A DNA stretch of 58,983 nucleotides. Origin: CAYPIE01 sp964410665. GTDB lineage: Bacteria; Planctomycetota; Planctomycetia; Gemmatales; Gemmataceae. Below are positions 35,778 to 44,771 of this stretch, piece by piece. How positions within the stretch are numbered: the first letter of the stretch is position 1; every line of letters begins with the position of its first letter. The stretch is from NCBI GenBank assembly GCA_964410665.1, contig CAYPIE010000030.1, forward strand, positions 1 through 58,983, written 5' to 3'. The notes below the pieces were generated by a model. It ran no database searches. It had not been told where the DNA came from and saw only the letters and a list, made by a program, of their open reading frames with translations. The position numbers were made by a program, and so were the translations under genes.

Positions 35778-36224
35778 TCAAGTTTTGTCGCCCGGGGCAA
35801 AGGCCTGTTCGGCCACGGCGTCAAAGCCCGGGGCATGTTCTTGCAGATACTGCTGCCAGCGGTTCGCATCCCACAGTTCCAGGTGATCGCGGACGCCAAG
35901 GAGCACGACCTCATGGCCCAGCCCGGCAAAGCCAGCTAGCCGCTCTGGGATCAGCAGGCGTCCAGTGCGGTCCAGCTCCACAGCCTCGGTCTGAGCAAAG
36001 TAAAGCCGGCGGAACACGCGGGCCTGGCTATCGGTGGCAGGGCTTTGGTCCAAGTGCCCGGCTAGTCGTTCCAGCTCGCCCTCCGTGTAGAGCCACAGGC
36101 TCTGGTCGGGTCCAGGCGTCAGGTACAGTACGCTTGGTTCACCAAGCAACTGACGGACCCGTTTGGGCAGGGCCAGGCGTTTCTTGTCATCAAGGGTGCG
36201 GGGGTAAGTTCCTGTCAGCAACAT
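35778..36224 (-). CDS. mraZ: Transcriptional regulator MraZ
   Basis: A 148-residue MraZ with two AbrB-like DNA-binding halves. The start M-L-L-T-G-T-Y-P-R-T-L-D-D-K-K-R matches the family N-terminus exactly in position, so ATG 36224 is chosen over the longer frame. The second half has A-V-E-L-D-R-T-G-R-L-L-I-P and V-L-L-G-V-R-D-H-L-E-L-W-D. MraZ represses the dcw operon, including itself, by binding spaced GTGGG repeats. Four such boxes lie 43-79 bp upstream (36267-36303), so autoregulation is very likely. Confidence 0.93.
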   Translation of the reverse strand: MLLTGTYPRTLDDKKRLALPKRVRQLLGEPSVLYLTPGPDQSLWLYTEGELERLAGHLDQSPATDSQARVFRRLYFAQTEAVELDRTGRLLIPERLAGFAGLGHEVVLLGVRDHLELWDANRWQQYLQEHAPGFDAVAEQAFAPGDKT

Positions 36225-36266
36225 CAGCGCGACCACTTCCCCCGATCCCGGTGGGCTTTGCCGAGC

Positions 36267-36303
36267 CCCACCGAACTCCACCGGGTCCCACCGAGCTCCA
36301 TCC
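36267..36303 (-). promoter_or_regulatory. MraZ operator: four 10-bp-spaced boxes
   Basis: On the minus strand GGTGGG/GGTGGA occurs at 36292-36287, 36282-36277 and 36272-36267, with a weaker GGATGGA at 36303-36297. The 10-bp period (one DNA turn) equals the direct-repeat pattern bound by E. coli MraZ (TGGGN separated by five bases). It lies upstream of mraZ itself. Confidence 0.8.
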
Positions 36304-36509
36304 GTAGCCTACCAGGCCTTGGCTGGGTACGAAAAGCCCGAGGTTGGTCCGGAACGCCGATGTCGCTGGCAAGGCTGCAAAGAGAGAACGATTACAGGGA
36401 TGCTCCCAGACTGGGCGAGTTTGACTTGGTCCGGTGGACGTGGTACGACTAGCCCAAAAGATTCAGCTGTTGAATCCTCTCCTTATTTTTTCCGCGGGGA
36501 GTTTATGCG

Positions 36510-38117
36510 ATGGGGTCGCGTCGGATCCTTTTCGTTGCCGCGTGCTTGGCGTTGATCACGTCGGCATTTTCGTTTCAGATGCGTGCGAATATCTCAGATC
36601 AATGGGCGGCCGACTTCAAGCTGACCAATGAGGTGGTAGGCACGGTGTTGTCGGCCGCTTTTTTGGGCATGGCGGTCTCGATGTTGATTTTCTCACCGTT
36701 GGCCGAGTTTCTGGGCTTGAGCACCATTATGGTGCTGGGCTGGGTCTGTCACCTGGTGGGCATTCTGGGGACGCTGTTTGCCTCGCCGCTGGGGGACATG
36801 TCCTCGATTGCCTGGCTGGTGGACAGCATACGCTCGGTGATCCCCTGGATGTTCGACTGGTTTATCACTTCGCTACCAGGTGATGGCAGTAATCCGTACT
36901 GGATTCTGTGGTTTTCGACCTTCCTGGTGGGTTGCGGCAACGGCTTGACCGAAGTTTGGATCAACCCGTTGGCGGCAACGCTTTATCCCAATGAGAAGAC
37001 GCATAAACTCAATGTGCTGCATGCTTGGTGGCCGGGCGGGCTGATCATCGCCGGGTTGATCGCCATTTATGCCATCGACCCGTTTACGGGCTTTGTGGCC
37101 AAGCAGACGGAAGACATGGAGGTGATCACCTACAACTGGCGCGTCAAGATCGGCATGTTGCTGATTCCGATGGTGCTCTATGGCATTCTCTGTTTGGGTC
37201 GTCGTTTCCCCGAGACCGAGCGGGTGGAAGCCAAGGTGCCCCTGACGACGACCTTTTTGCAAGTGTTGCATCCGCTGTTTTTGATCTTAGCGGTATGTAT
37301 GCTCCTGACTGCCTCGACCGAGCTGGGCACCAACAGCTGGCAGGAATCCGTGCTGACGCGGACCACTGCTTCCGAAGAGAATCCCGAAGGTGTGTCCGGG
37401 ACGCTGATCTTCGTGTACACCAGCATGATCATGTTTGTGCTGCGTTTCTTTGCTGGGACGATCGTCGAGAAGATTTCGCCGGTGACCATGTTGATGGCCT
37501 TCTCGGTGCTGACGGCAGGCGGTCTGTTTGCCATGAGCTATGCCAATAGCGCCTTCACCGCCTTTGCCGCGGCTACGGTGTTCGGCATCGGCGTGGCCTA
37601 CTACTGGCCGACCATGTTAGGCATCACCGCCGAGCGTTTCCCCAAGGGAGGCGCCATGATCATTGGCTTGATGGGTTGTGTCGGGAATCTGGCGATTGCC
37701 TTTGCTTTGCCGCAAATCGGCAAGATTTATGATTCGTACGCTGTGGAAAAACTCCCGGCCGAGGTGCGTAGCCTGACCTTCCGCACCGCCGACGGCAATA
37801 TCGAAAAACTGGTCCAGGATCCTAAGGCGACCGAGGAGGAGGTCGAGACCTTTTTGCCGAAGGAGGTAGATGAGTTTCTCTACCCCGCGGGGACGCAGAA
37901 GATTAATCCCAACTTGACCCGAGAGATCGAAAGCAAGCAACTCTCCGAAGAGGATCGAAAGGCCCTGGAGGACGCCCGCAAGACCGGTGCGGCCTTCGCC
38001 TTCCGACGAGTAGCCATTTTGCCTGTGATCTTGATTGGCCTGTTTGGGCTAATTGCATTGGTCGACCGTCTACGGGGTGGCTACCGGATTGAGAAGCTTA
38101 GTCCCTCCGGAGGTTAA
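36510..38117 (+). CDS. Major facilitator superfamily transporter
   Basis: A 535-residue transporter with about twelve helices; helix one is I-L-F-V-A-A-C-L-A-L-I. The loop between helices two and three lacks the full classic R-x-G-R-R motif, having F-L-G-L-S-T. V-G-C-G-N-G-L-T-E-V-W-I-N-P-L resembles sugar-type MFS carriers. A cytoplasmic insert of about 80 acidic residues (E-K-L-V-Q-D-P-K and following) lies before the last helix. GGGGAG eight bases before ATG 36510 supports the start. It diverges from mraZ and is followed after 130 bp by the hydrolase gene. The substrate is unknown. Confidence 0.8.
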   Translation: MGSRRILFVAACLALITSAFSFQMRANISDQWAADFKLTNEVVGTVLSAAFLGMAVSMLIFSPLAEFLGLSTIMVLGWVCHLVGILGTLFASPLGDMSSIAWLVDSIRSVIPWMFDWFITSLPGDGSNPYWILWFSTFLVGCGNGLTEVWINPLAATLYPNEKTHKLNVLHAWWPGGLIIAGLIAIYAIDPFTGFVAKQTEDMEVITYNWRVKIGMLLIPMVLYGILCLGRRFPETERVEAKVPLTTTFLQVLHPLFLILAVCMLLTASTELGTNSWQESVLTRTTASEENPEGVSGTLIFVYTSMIMFVLRFFAGTIVEKISPVTMLMAFSVLTAGGLFAMSYANSAFTAFAAATVFGIGVAYYWPTMLGITAERFPKGGAMIIGLMGCVGNLAIAFALPQIGKIYDSYAVEKLPAEVRSLTFRTADGNIEKLVQDPKATEEEVETFLPKEVDEFLYPAGTQKINPNLTREIESKQLSEEDRKALEDARKTGAAFAFRRVAILPVILIGLFGLIALVDRLRGGYRIEKLSPSGG

Positions 38118-38247
38118 TCGGCCGGGTGGATCTTTGATGGTGCAGACAGGGTGCCAAGGTACCCTCCCGCGGACTGTAAAATCGCTCCGGGTGGCGTGTT
38201 CTTCGAGGGTCGTATCACTGTCCCCGAAAAGCCCCCGGAGTATTGCC

Positions 38248-39243
38248 ATGTCTTTGCTACGGTATGTGACACTTGTTGGACTCTTTCTACTAGCCACCTC
38301 GGTCACGGCGGAACCTTACAAGGCCAAACCAGGCACGTTTACCGTAACCACGGAGCTTACGGAGCTGACCGATACGGCCCGCAACCGGACCTTGCCGGTC
38401 AAGATTTATGCCCCAAAATCCGGCGCGGGCCCGTTCCCGGTCGTGCTGTTCTCGCACGGCCTGGGCGGTTCGCGCGAGGCCGCGATCTACTTGGGCGAGC
38501 ACTGGGCTAGTCATGGCTATGTCAGCATCCATGTGCAGCATCCCGGCAGCGATGAGTCGGTGTGGAAGGGCAAGCCGAACTTTATGAAAGCGATGCGGGA
38601 AGCCGTGGGCAACATCGAGCATGCCATCAACCGCCCACGCGATATTCGCTTTGTCATCGATGAGCTCGCGGAGCTGGATCGCAGCCATCCGACCCTGAAG
38701 GGCCGACTCGATCGGAAACGTCTCGGCGTCGCCGGGCACTCGTTTGGTTCGTATACCACCATGGCCGTGGGCGGGTTGAAATTTGTCAATCGCCGCGGCC
38801 GGGAGTTCAGCTTCGGGGACCCACGCATTAAGGCCATTATACCGTTGAGTCCGACCATCCTGAAGGAACGCGATCGCCTGCCCACCGCCATGAGCGGGAT
38901 TCGTATCCCGGTGTTGTACATGAGCGGGACTAAGGATGATTCACCGATCAACGATGCCAAGGCTGCAGATCGTCCATTGGCCTATAAGTACACCTCCGAG
39001 GCAGAGGCGTACTTCATCAACTTCGACGGTGCCGATCATATGGTCTTCTCCGGCCGCAAGGTGCGCTTCGGCGACCGGTCGAAGGACCCGAAGTTCCATA
39101 ACCTGATCCAGCAGGCGAGTGTGGCCTTCTGGGACGCCTACCTCAAAGAAGACTCCGCGGCTCTGCACTGGCTCCGTGAGGGCGGCCTGAAAACCACCGT
39201 CGGTGACCAGGGCACGGTGCAGCAGAAACGACCTAAGGAATGA
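38248..39243 (+). CDS. Secreted alpha/beta hydrolase
   Basis: A 331-residue protein with a signal peptide (residues 1-21, S-V-T-A cleavage). It has the alpha/beta-hydrolase oxyanion stretch F-S-H-G-L-G-G (68-74) and the nucleophile elbow G-H-S-F-G with Ser165. F-D-G-A-D-H-M near residue 270 supplies the catalytic His. The layout resembles PAF-acetylhydrolase or dienelactone-hydrolase relatives, so it is probably an ester or lactone hydrolase in the periplasm. GGAG seven bases before ATG 38248 supports this start. Its stop codon overlaps the next start by 4 nt (ATGA), so it leads a coupled operon with MFS, PhnL-like and GH3 genes. Confidence 0.85.
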   Translation: MSLLRYVTLVGLFLLATSVTAEPYKAKPGTFTVTTELTELTDTARNRTLPVKIYAPKSGAGPFPVVLFSHGLGGSREAAIYLGEHWASHGYVSIHVQHPGSDESVWKGKPNFMKAMREAVGNIEHAINRPRDIRFVIDELAELDRSHPTLKGRLDRKRLGVAGHSFGSYTTMAVGGLKFVNRRGREFSFGDPRIKAIIPLSPTILKERDRLPTAMSGIRIPVLYMSGTKDDSPINDAKAADRPLAYKYTSEAEAYFINFDGADHMVFSGRKVRFGDRSKDPKFHNLIQQASVAFWDAYLKEDSAALHWLREGGLKTTVGDQGTVQQKRPKE

Positions 39244-40406
39244 CCCGACCACTGGTGTTGATCGTCCTGGCCGAGCTGTTCGGCACTTCGTTGTGGTTCA
39301 GCGGTAACGCCACCGTCGAGGAGTTGACCGGCCTGTGGCAGCTGTCGCAGGCGGAGCGCGGCTGGTTGCTGATGGCGACCCAGCTAGGCTTCATCCTGGG
39401 CACGCTGGGCCTGGCGATCACCGGGCTGGCCGATGCATTCCCGGCCCAGCGGATCTTCGCCAGCTTTAGCTTGTTCGGGGCCCTGGCCAACGCGGCCTTT
39501 GCCTTGCTGGCCGGAGACCTGACCGATGGTTTGGTGTATCGCTTTCTTACCGGCGTGTCCCTCGCCGGCATCTACCCGCTCGGCATGAAGCTGGTGGTCA
39601 GCTGGGCTCCCGATCGCAGCGGCCAGGCGTTGGGTTGGCTGGTGGGGGCCCTGACCCTGGGGACGGCAACCCCGTTTCTGGTTCGCGGTCTCGATCGAGC
39701 CATCCCCTGGCAGTGGGGGGTGTTGACCGCCTCGGGGTTGGCTGTGCTCGGCGGCATGTTGGTGTGGGGCCTGGGCGAAGGGCCGAGCCGCCGATCTACG
39801 GGCCGCCTGGACTGGACCAAGGTGGCCAGTTCGTTTCACATCCCCGCCTTTCGTGCCGCGGCTTTTGGCTATTTTGGACATATGTGGGAACTCTATGCTT
39901 TCTGGGCACTGACACCGACGTTGGTGGGGTTGGTGTTGAGCGAGCAAGCGACGATGGGATCGCTCGAGGTTTTTTTACCGGCTTTCGGCGTGATTGCCTT
40001 GGGGGCTCTAGGTTGTATCCTAGGGGGCAGCTGGAGTCGACGGATTGGGAGTGCCCGAGTGGCCGGCACGGCCTTGGCCGCTTCTGGCGGTGTGTGTCTG
40101 GTATTCCCATTGTTGGCAGGATGGTCGGTAGGCATCGGGTTGCTGCTCCTGGCGGTTTGGGGAGTCGCGGTGGTGGCCGATTCGCCGCAGTTTTCCGCCC
40201 TATCTGCTTCAGTTTGTCCGAAAGATGCCGTGGGCAGTGCCCTGGCGGTTCAGAATTCGATCGGGTTCTTCATCACGCTATTTTCGATCCAGCTGACTAC
40301 CATCCTGGTGCCTGCCTGGGGAGCGTACGTGGCCTGGTTACTCCTGCCCGGGCCAGTGCTCGGGTTGTTCGCCCTACGACCATTACTCCGCCCCGTGCCA
40401 GCCTGA
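39240..40406 (+). CDS. MFS transporter, second
   Basis: A 388-residue transporter with about twelve helices, beginning L-V-L-I-V-L-A-E-L-F-G-T-S-L-W-F-S. W-F-S-G-N-A and G-I-Y-P-L-G-M-K are typical of a group of MFS proteins often annotated as drug or small-molecule efflux carriers. Length and topology are standard. The start overlaps the hydrolase stop (ATGA); the PhnL-like gene follows after 23 nt. It could export a product made or modified by the neighbouring GH3 enzyme, which is inference from order alone. Confidence 0.85.
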   Translation: MTRPLVLIVLAELFGTSLWFSGNATVEELTGLWQLSQAERGWLLMATQLGFILGTLGLAITGLADAFPAQRIFASFSLFGALANAAFALLAGDLTDGLVYRFLTGVSLAGIYPLGMKLVVSWAPDRSGQALGWLVGALTLGTATPFLVRGLDRAIPWQWGVLTASGLAVLGGMLVWGLGEGPSRRSTGRLDWTKVASSFHIPAFRAAAFGYFGHMWELYAFWALTPTLVGLVLSEQATMGSLEVFLPAFGVIALGALGCILGGSWSRRIGSARVAGTALAASGGVCLVFPLLAGWSVGIGLLLLAVWGVAVVADSPQFSALSASVCPKDAVGSALAVQNSIGFFITLFSIQLTTILVPAWGAYVAWLLLPGPVLGLFALRPLLRPVPA

Positions 40407-40429
40407 TCCGCGACCGAGAGGAAGTCGGC

Positions 40430-41143
40430 ATGCTACTTCTGGATGTCCGCGAGTTAAGCAAATCGTTTACCTTGCATGCCTTGCAGCGGCAACTCCCTAT
40501 CTTTGCCGGACTGTCGTTTCAATTGCACACCGGCGAGTTTTTCCGCGTGGCTGGTCCCAACGGGGCCGGGAAGTCGACGCTGCTCCGTTGTCTGTATCGT
40601 ACCTACCGACCTACGGGCGGGGAGGCGTGGTTGGCGAGCAACTCGGGGCCGATCGACCTGGTCCGAGCAGCGGATGTTGACGTCGGTGTGCTTCGCCGCG
40701 GCGAGCTGGGCAACGTCAGCCAGTTTCTGCGTCCACGGCCGCGCGTCAGCGCCCTGGACCTGGTCGCGGAGCCGCTGGCGGCCCAAGGAGAATCCTGGTC
40801 GGCCGCCGGTGAGCAGGCTCGTGGCATGCTCGAGCGTTTCGGCCTGAGCCGAAGTCTTTGGGAGGCCTACCCGACCACCTTCTCCGGCGGCGAGCAACAG
40901 AAGGTCAATCTGGCCCGTGCCCTGATCTTGCCCCGCCGGTTGTTGCTCCTCGACGAACCGACCGCATCGCTGGACGAGGCCTCACGACAGGCCCTGGTCG
41001 AGCGACTCCGCGAGCTCAAGGCCGCGGGGACGGCCATGCTCGGCGTCTTCCACCACCCCGAGGAGGTGGCTGGCCTGGTCGATGGGACCCTCGAGATCCC
41101 CAAGCTGGAATCAGACCCCCTGGTCACCAATCCGTCGAACTGA
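40430..41143 (+). CDS. phnL: PhnL-like ABC ATPase
   Basis: A 237-residue ABC ATP-binding protein of the PhnL subfamily. Walker A is G-P-N-G-A-G-K-S-T, the Q-loop region V-S-Q-F-L-R-P-R-P-R-V is PhnL-typical, and the signature F-S-G-G-E-Q-Q-K-V-N-L-A-R-A and Walker B L-L-L-L-D-E-P-T-A-S-L-D are intact. The H-switch is V-F-H-H-P-E. AGAGGAAG lies before ATG 40430; the frame open from 39635 overlaps the MFS gene and is not used. PhnL belongs to the C-P lyase system, but no phnG, H, I, J, K or M is present here. So this copy may serve another role with its operon partners. No membrane partner subunit is encoded beside it other than the MFS protein. Confidence 0.85.
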   Translation: MLLLDVRELSKSFTLHALQRQLPIFAGLSFQLHTGEFFRVAGPNGAGKSTLLRCLYRTYRPTGGEAWLASNSGPIDLVRAADVDVGVLRRGELGNVSQFLRPRPRVSALDLVAEPLAAQGESWSAAGEQARGMLERFGLSRSLWEAYPTTFSGGEQQKVNLARALILPRRLLLLDEPTASLDEASRQALVERLRELKAAGTAMLGVFHHPEEVAGLVDGTLEIPKLESDPLVTNPSN

Positions 41144-41161
41144 AACCCGGGGGAAGTTGCC

Positions 41162-42736
41162 GTGGCGAAGCTGTCCTTGCTGGAACAGTTGATCGGTCTG
41201 CGCTCGGTACGTCGGGCCGCCGACGCGGTGCTGGTTCGGGCGGCCCGACGTCGGGTTGCGTTCCTTGACCAGGCCAACCCCGTCGCCTTGCAGCAACGGA
41301 TCCTGGCCCGCCTGATCCGCTACGCCCGGGATACCCATTTTGGCCGTGCGCACGGTTTCGAGTTTATTCGCACGGTCCGCAACTACCAAGATCGAGTCCC
41401 GCTGCGTGATTTCGATGCCTTTTGGCAGGAGTACTGGCAACCAGTTTTCCCAGAGATCGTCGGGGCCACTTGGCCTGAGCCGGTGCCCTATTTCGCCCTG
41501 TCGTCAGGAACCACCACCGGGACCACCAAGCACATCCCGGTTTCGCGCCAGATGGTTGCTTCCAACCAGAAGGCGGCAATGACCTTGAGTGCACTCTATC
41601 GGGCAACCTACCCCGAGGCCCGGCTGCTGACCGGGCAGCTGTTTTTCCTCGGCGGCAGTACCGATCTCAAGCCGATTACCCGCAACACCCTGTGTGGTGA
41701 CCTCAGTGGGATCGCCGCCCATGAAGCCTTGCCCGGGTTGAATGCCTACATTTTTCCACCGGCCTCCCTGGCTCTGGTCGGTGACTGGGAACAGAAGGTG
41801 GAGTTGCTCGCCGAGCAAAGTGCCCGTCTGCCCATCACCTTGATCAGCGGCGTACCCGCCTGGCTGTTGACCCTGTTTGACCGTCTACGGCAACGTACCG
41901 GCAAGGAGCACATCGCCGAGATCTGGCCGACCTTGCGGGTGGTGGTACACGGTGGGTGCATGTTTGAGCCCTATCGCCCGACCTTCCGCGAAGTGCTCGG
42001 CGATGAGCGGATTCATCTGGTCGATACCTACCCTTGCTCCGAAGGCTACGTCGCTACTGAGGACCCACGCTATGGCCTCTTGCGGCTGATCCCCGACCAT
42101 GGGATTTTCTTTGAGTTCGTCCCGGTGGCCGAACTGGGTTTTGCCAACCCCACCCGCCACACCGTCGCCGATCTGGAGCTCGGCGTCCAGTATGCTGTGA
42201 TCGTCACCACCTGTGCTGGCTTGTGGTCGTATATCCTGGGCGATACGGTGGCGTTCGAACGACGCCGACCGCCCCTATTTCGTTTTACCGGCCGCACCAA
42301 GTACACACTGTCGGCCTTCGGCGAACACCTGATCAGCGAGGAGATCGAAAAGGCCGTTGCCCGGGCGGCTGATCGGTGTGCGACCACCGTCCGTGACTTC
42401 CACGTCGGCCCGGTTTTCCCAAAATCTGCCGCCCAACCTGGTTGCCACCGCTATCTGATCGAGTTTCTGCGGGCGCCTCAAGATCTGCCTCACTTCCGCA
42501 CCACTCTCGATACCATCCTACAGACCATCAATGACAGCTACCGCGACTATCGCGTGGGCGACGTTAGCCTGGCACCCCCCGAAGTTCTGCCAGTCCCTCC
42601 CGGCGGCTTCGCGGCCTGGATGCGCTCGCGCGGCAAGGCGGGCGGTCAGCACAAGGTCCCCCGCATCGACGGCAGTGGCAAGCTGACCGAGGAACTTTCC
42701 GATTGGCTGGCCACCTGGCCGGGCGAGACTACCTAG
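41162..42736 (+). CDS. GH3-family acyl-amido synthetase
   Basis: A 524-residue protein of the GH3 family, known from plants where it conjugates amino acids to auxin or jasmonate by acyl-adenylation. The ATP motif S-S-G-T-T-T-G lies at residues 114-120 and the second motif Y-P-C-S-E at 290-294, followed by F-F-E-F-V-P. The C-terminal domain includes F-T-G-R-T-K-Y and F-G-E-H-L. The GTG start at 41162 has GGGGGAAG upstream, 18 nt after the PhnL-like gene. Bacterial GH3 substrates are mostly unknown. The set with hydrolase, MFS and PhnL suggests an operon making or handling a carboxylate-amine conjugate. Confidence 0.88.
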   Translation: MAKLSLLEQLIGLRSVRRAADAVLVRAARRRVAFLDQANPVALQQRILARLIRYARDTHFGRAHGFEFIRTVRNYQDRVPLRDFDAFWQEYWQPVFPEIVGATWPEPVPYFALSSGTTTGTTKHIPVSRQMVASNQKAAMTLSALYRATYPEARLLTGQLFFLGGSTDLKPITRNTLCGDLSGIAAHEALPGLNAYIFPPASLALVGDWEQKVELLAEQSARLPITLISGVPAWLLTLFDRLRQRTGKEHIAEIWPTLRVVVHGGCMFEPYRPTFREVLGDERIHLVDTYPCSEGYVATEDPRYGLLRLIPDHGIFFEFVPVAELGFANPTRHTVADLELGVQYAVIVTTCAGLWSYILGDTVAFERRRPPLFRFTGRTKYTLSAFGEHLISEEIEKAVARAADRCATTVRDFHVGPVFPKSAAQPGCHRYLIEFLRAPQDLPHFRTTLDTILQTINDSYRDYRVGDVSLAPPEVLPVPPGGFAAWMRSRGKAGGQHKVPRIDGSGKLTEELSDWLATWPGETT

Positions 42737-43444
42737 GCAGTGCAGGTTGCAGTCGCCTTTGCGCTGCCCGTGTGGCTTGGGTCAGCGGGTGGTCCGGGGC
42801 ATCTTGGGCCAGCTTCTTGATCAGCGATAACGTTCGGGTAGGCGGTTCAGCTCCTTATCCAAGACCGTCAGCCGTTCGCGTTGCACCTCTTCGCGAACGG
42901 GACCGGTCGGCGTGACTGGTTGAAGGTCTTGTTCATAGCGTTGGCGAGGCCGCTGATTGCGTTGAACTTGGCGGGCTCGTTCTCGGGCGGTGGTGAACAG
43001 CCCACCGGCTAAGGACGGTCGGCGGGCGGGGTGTCGGCCATGAGCCGGTGAAGGCCAGTGATCAACGTAGCGTGGGCCATGGGAAACCGTCTCCGGCATG
43101 GTGCGATGCTCTACAGGTTATGGCGGCTCAGGCAGCAACGGCGGTTGGAATTTGCCGAAAAGTGTACAAAATTGGACGTGGCTCCTCGCCTGGGAGGGAA
43201 AGGAGTATCCATCCACGAATTCGTCACAAGCCCGGATCTTGTTGCGCACCGACAGCGGCGTGCGATCTCTCTATTATCTATATATGGCCGCGTAGGAGCA
43301 AAATTGTGGAATTTTTTTCACTGGGTCTGCTCCAGCCGGACATTCGGGACCCAGACCGTCCATAAGATGATGGAAGCGAGCTCGTCCCCCATCGTCGCGC
43401 GGGGCAGGCAGGGCAAGGACTGGTGGCGTTTCAGGAGCCAGCGT
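42737..43444. other. 708-bp region with one probable gene remnant
   Basis: Apart from the minus-strand sigma-like fragment at 42821-43099, no gene is convincing. The frame leading into the EEP gene is open from 43058, but a strong ribosome site places that start at 43445. The stretch 43140-43340 is relatively AT-rich and may hold the promoter of that gene. Confidence 0.45.
42821..43099 (-). pseudogene. ECF sigma factor fragment
   Basis: The frame ends V-Q-R-E-R-L-T-V-L-D-K-E-L-N-R-L-P-E-R-Y-R then stops. L-D-x-E-L-x-R-L-P-E-x-Y-R is the start of region 4 in a large class of planctomycete ECF sigma factors; the rest of region 4 is missing. The preceding Arg/Gln-rich stretch would fit the linker. 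No intact region 2 is seen. It is probably a decayed gene, though the similarity covers only about 18 residues. Confidence 0.35.
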
Positions 43445-44266
43445 ATGCGGGTATTGACCTACAACATCCACGGCTGGAAGACGATGCACCACCGGCCCAA
43501 TCTGGCTTCGATTGCCGCGTTGCTGGAGAATATTGACGCCGATGTGATCGGCCTGAACGAAGTGTATCACCCCGAGCCAGTCGAGGAGGGAGTGGCTCTG
43601 CCCTGGCTGGCCGAGCGCCTGCGCATGCACTACGCCTTTGGTGCCTGCCTGTTCACGCACCGGCCGAATACGACCACGCCGATTCGCTACGGCAATGCTC
43701 TCTTGAGCCGCTACCCCTTCCGCTTTACCAGCTCGGGCTTGTTTATCCCGCTCCCTGATAAGCAGCAGCGCGGCTACCTGGAAGCCCAGCTGGACCTTGG
43801 ACACGACCAGACGATCACGGTGGTAGTCACGCACCTGGATCACACGGAGGAAGCTGCGCGGCGGGCACAGTTGGATAGCATGTTCGAGGCCAATGCCGGC
43901 TGGCCGTGGGACGTGGTGATGGGAGACTTTAACTGCATTCACCCGCAGGACTACGTCGATCGCCCGGATGCCCTGGTCCGTCTGGCCTCCCACCCGCGGG
44001 CTCGCCACCTGGCCGCCAATCTGCAGGGCCCGTGGGTCGCCGAACAGATGGAGAACCAGGGATTCACCGATGCGGTGCTGCACCGCGGCTTGCGCGGTCC
44101 GGGCACATTCGTACGTGCCGATGAGCCAGCCCGGATGGACTTCATCTGGGTGGCCCCGACCTGGTGGCCGCGGCTCACCCACGCAGAGATCGTCGAAGAG
44201 GAGGCCGGCGAGGAAGCGTCGGACCATCGACCGGTGTGGGTGGAGTTTGGTGTGGGTGGTGGTTGA
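43445..44266 (+). CDS. Endonuclease/exonuclease/phosphatase family protein
   Basis: A 273-residue EEP-fold phosphodiesterase. Active-site motifs are present in order: T-Y-N-I-H-G (Asn7), G-L-N-E-V (Glu39), V-V-V-T-H-L-D-H, V-M-G-D-F-N-C and the final S-D-H-R-P-V-W. The family includes DNA repair nucleases, sphingomyelinases and inositol-phosphate phosphatases; substrate cannot be assigned. There is no signal peptide with this start (AGGAG seven bases before ATG 43445). It ends just before a cluster of dispersed repeats. Confidence 0.85.
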   Translation: MRVLTYNIHGWKTMHHRPNLASIAALLENIDADVIGLNEVYHPEPVEEGVALPWLAERLRMHYAFGACLFTHRPNTTTPIRYGNALLSRYPFRFTSSGLFIPLPDKQQRGYLEAQLDLGHDQTITVVVTHLDHTEEAARRAQLDSMFEANAGWPWDVVMGDFNCIHPQDYVDRPDALVRLASHPRARHLAANLQGPWVAEQMENQGFTDAVLHRGLRGPGTFVRADEPARMDFIWVAPTWWPRLTHAEIVEEEAGEEASDHRPVWVEFGVGGG

Positions 44267-44319
44267 TTCCAGGGTACCAGTCTCGCCCAGCCAACGAAAA
44301 ACCCGGACGTGTCGAACGG

Positions 44320-44559
44320 GTGGCACGCCCGTCATAAACTCCGGGCATAAGGAACAGGCCATTGCAAGTCGCAATCAACTGCAAGTCGCAACAACAGAGA
44401 AGGAGTGGCACGCCCGGGAAGATATCGCACGCCGGGGAGGGGTGGCAGGCCCGTCGCAGACTCCGGGCGTGGGGAGCACCTCGCTTGCCAGTCGTGCCCG
44501 CAGGTGATGGAGGGGGACGGATCGCCTCCCACGCCCGGAGTCTGCGACGGGCCTGCCAC
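44320..44559. repeat. Dispersed GTGGCAGGCCC repeat cluster with 32-bp inverted pair
   Basis: At least three copies of a repeat (GTGGCA[C/G]GCCCGTC...CTCCGGGC) lie at 44320-44348, 44405-44425 (partial) and 44442-44473. A fourth, inverted copy at 44528-44559 is the exact complement of 44442-44473. Two further diverged 50-bp direct copies (GGAAG-GGCAACT) lie at about 44580-44660. Related copies occur near 16530 and 52652. Confidence 0.8.
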
Positions 44560-44771
44560 ACAAGGCTGGGTGCTTATCACACCCTGGGAAGAGGCAACTT
44601 GTGCCATACGACGCTGACTGCTGTTTACGCCCTCGGAAGGGGCAACTCGTTTCACCCGACCGACGACGCTGACCATCTCGATCTTTACCGGACTCTAGCA
44701 CTCTGTCACAAACCCGGGTATCGTCGACATGGATGATTCTGTGGATCTCCTTGTGTCGGGAGCTTGCTGCC

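Noticed and set aside
40430..41143. A C-P lyase operon around the PhnL-like gene
   Set aside because: None of phnG, H, I, J, K or M is present within the window, so a phosphonate-degradation locus is not supported here.
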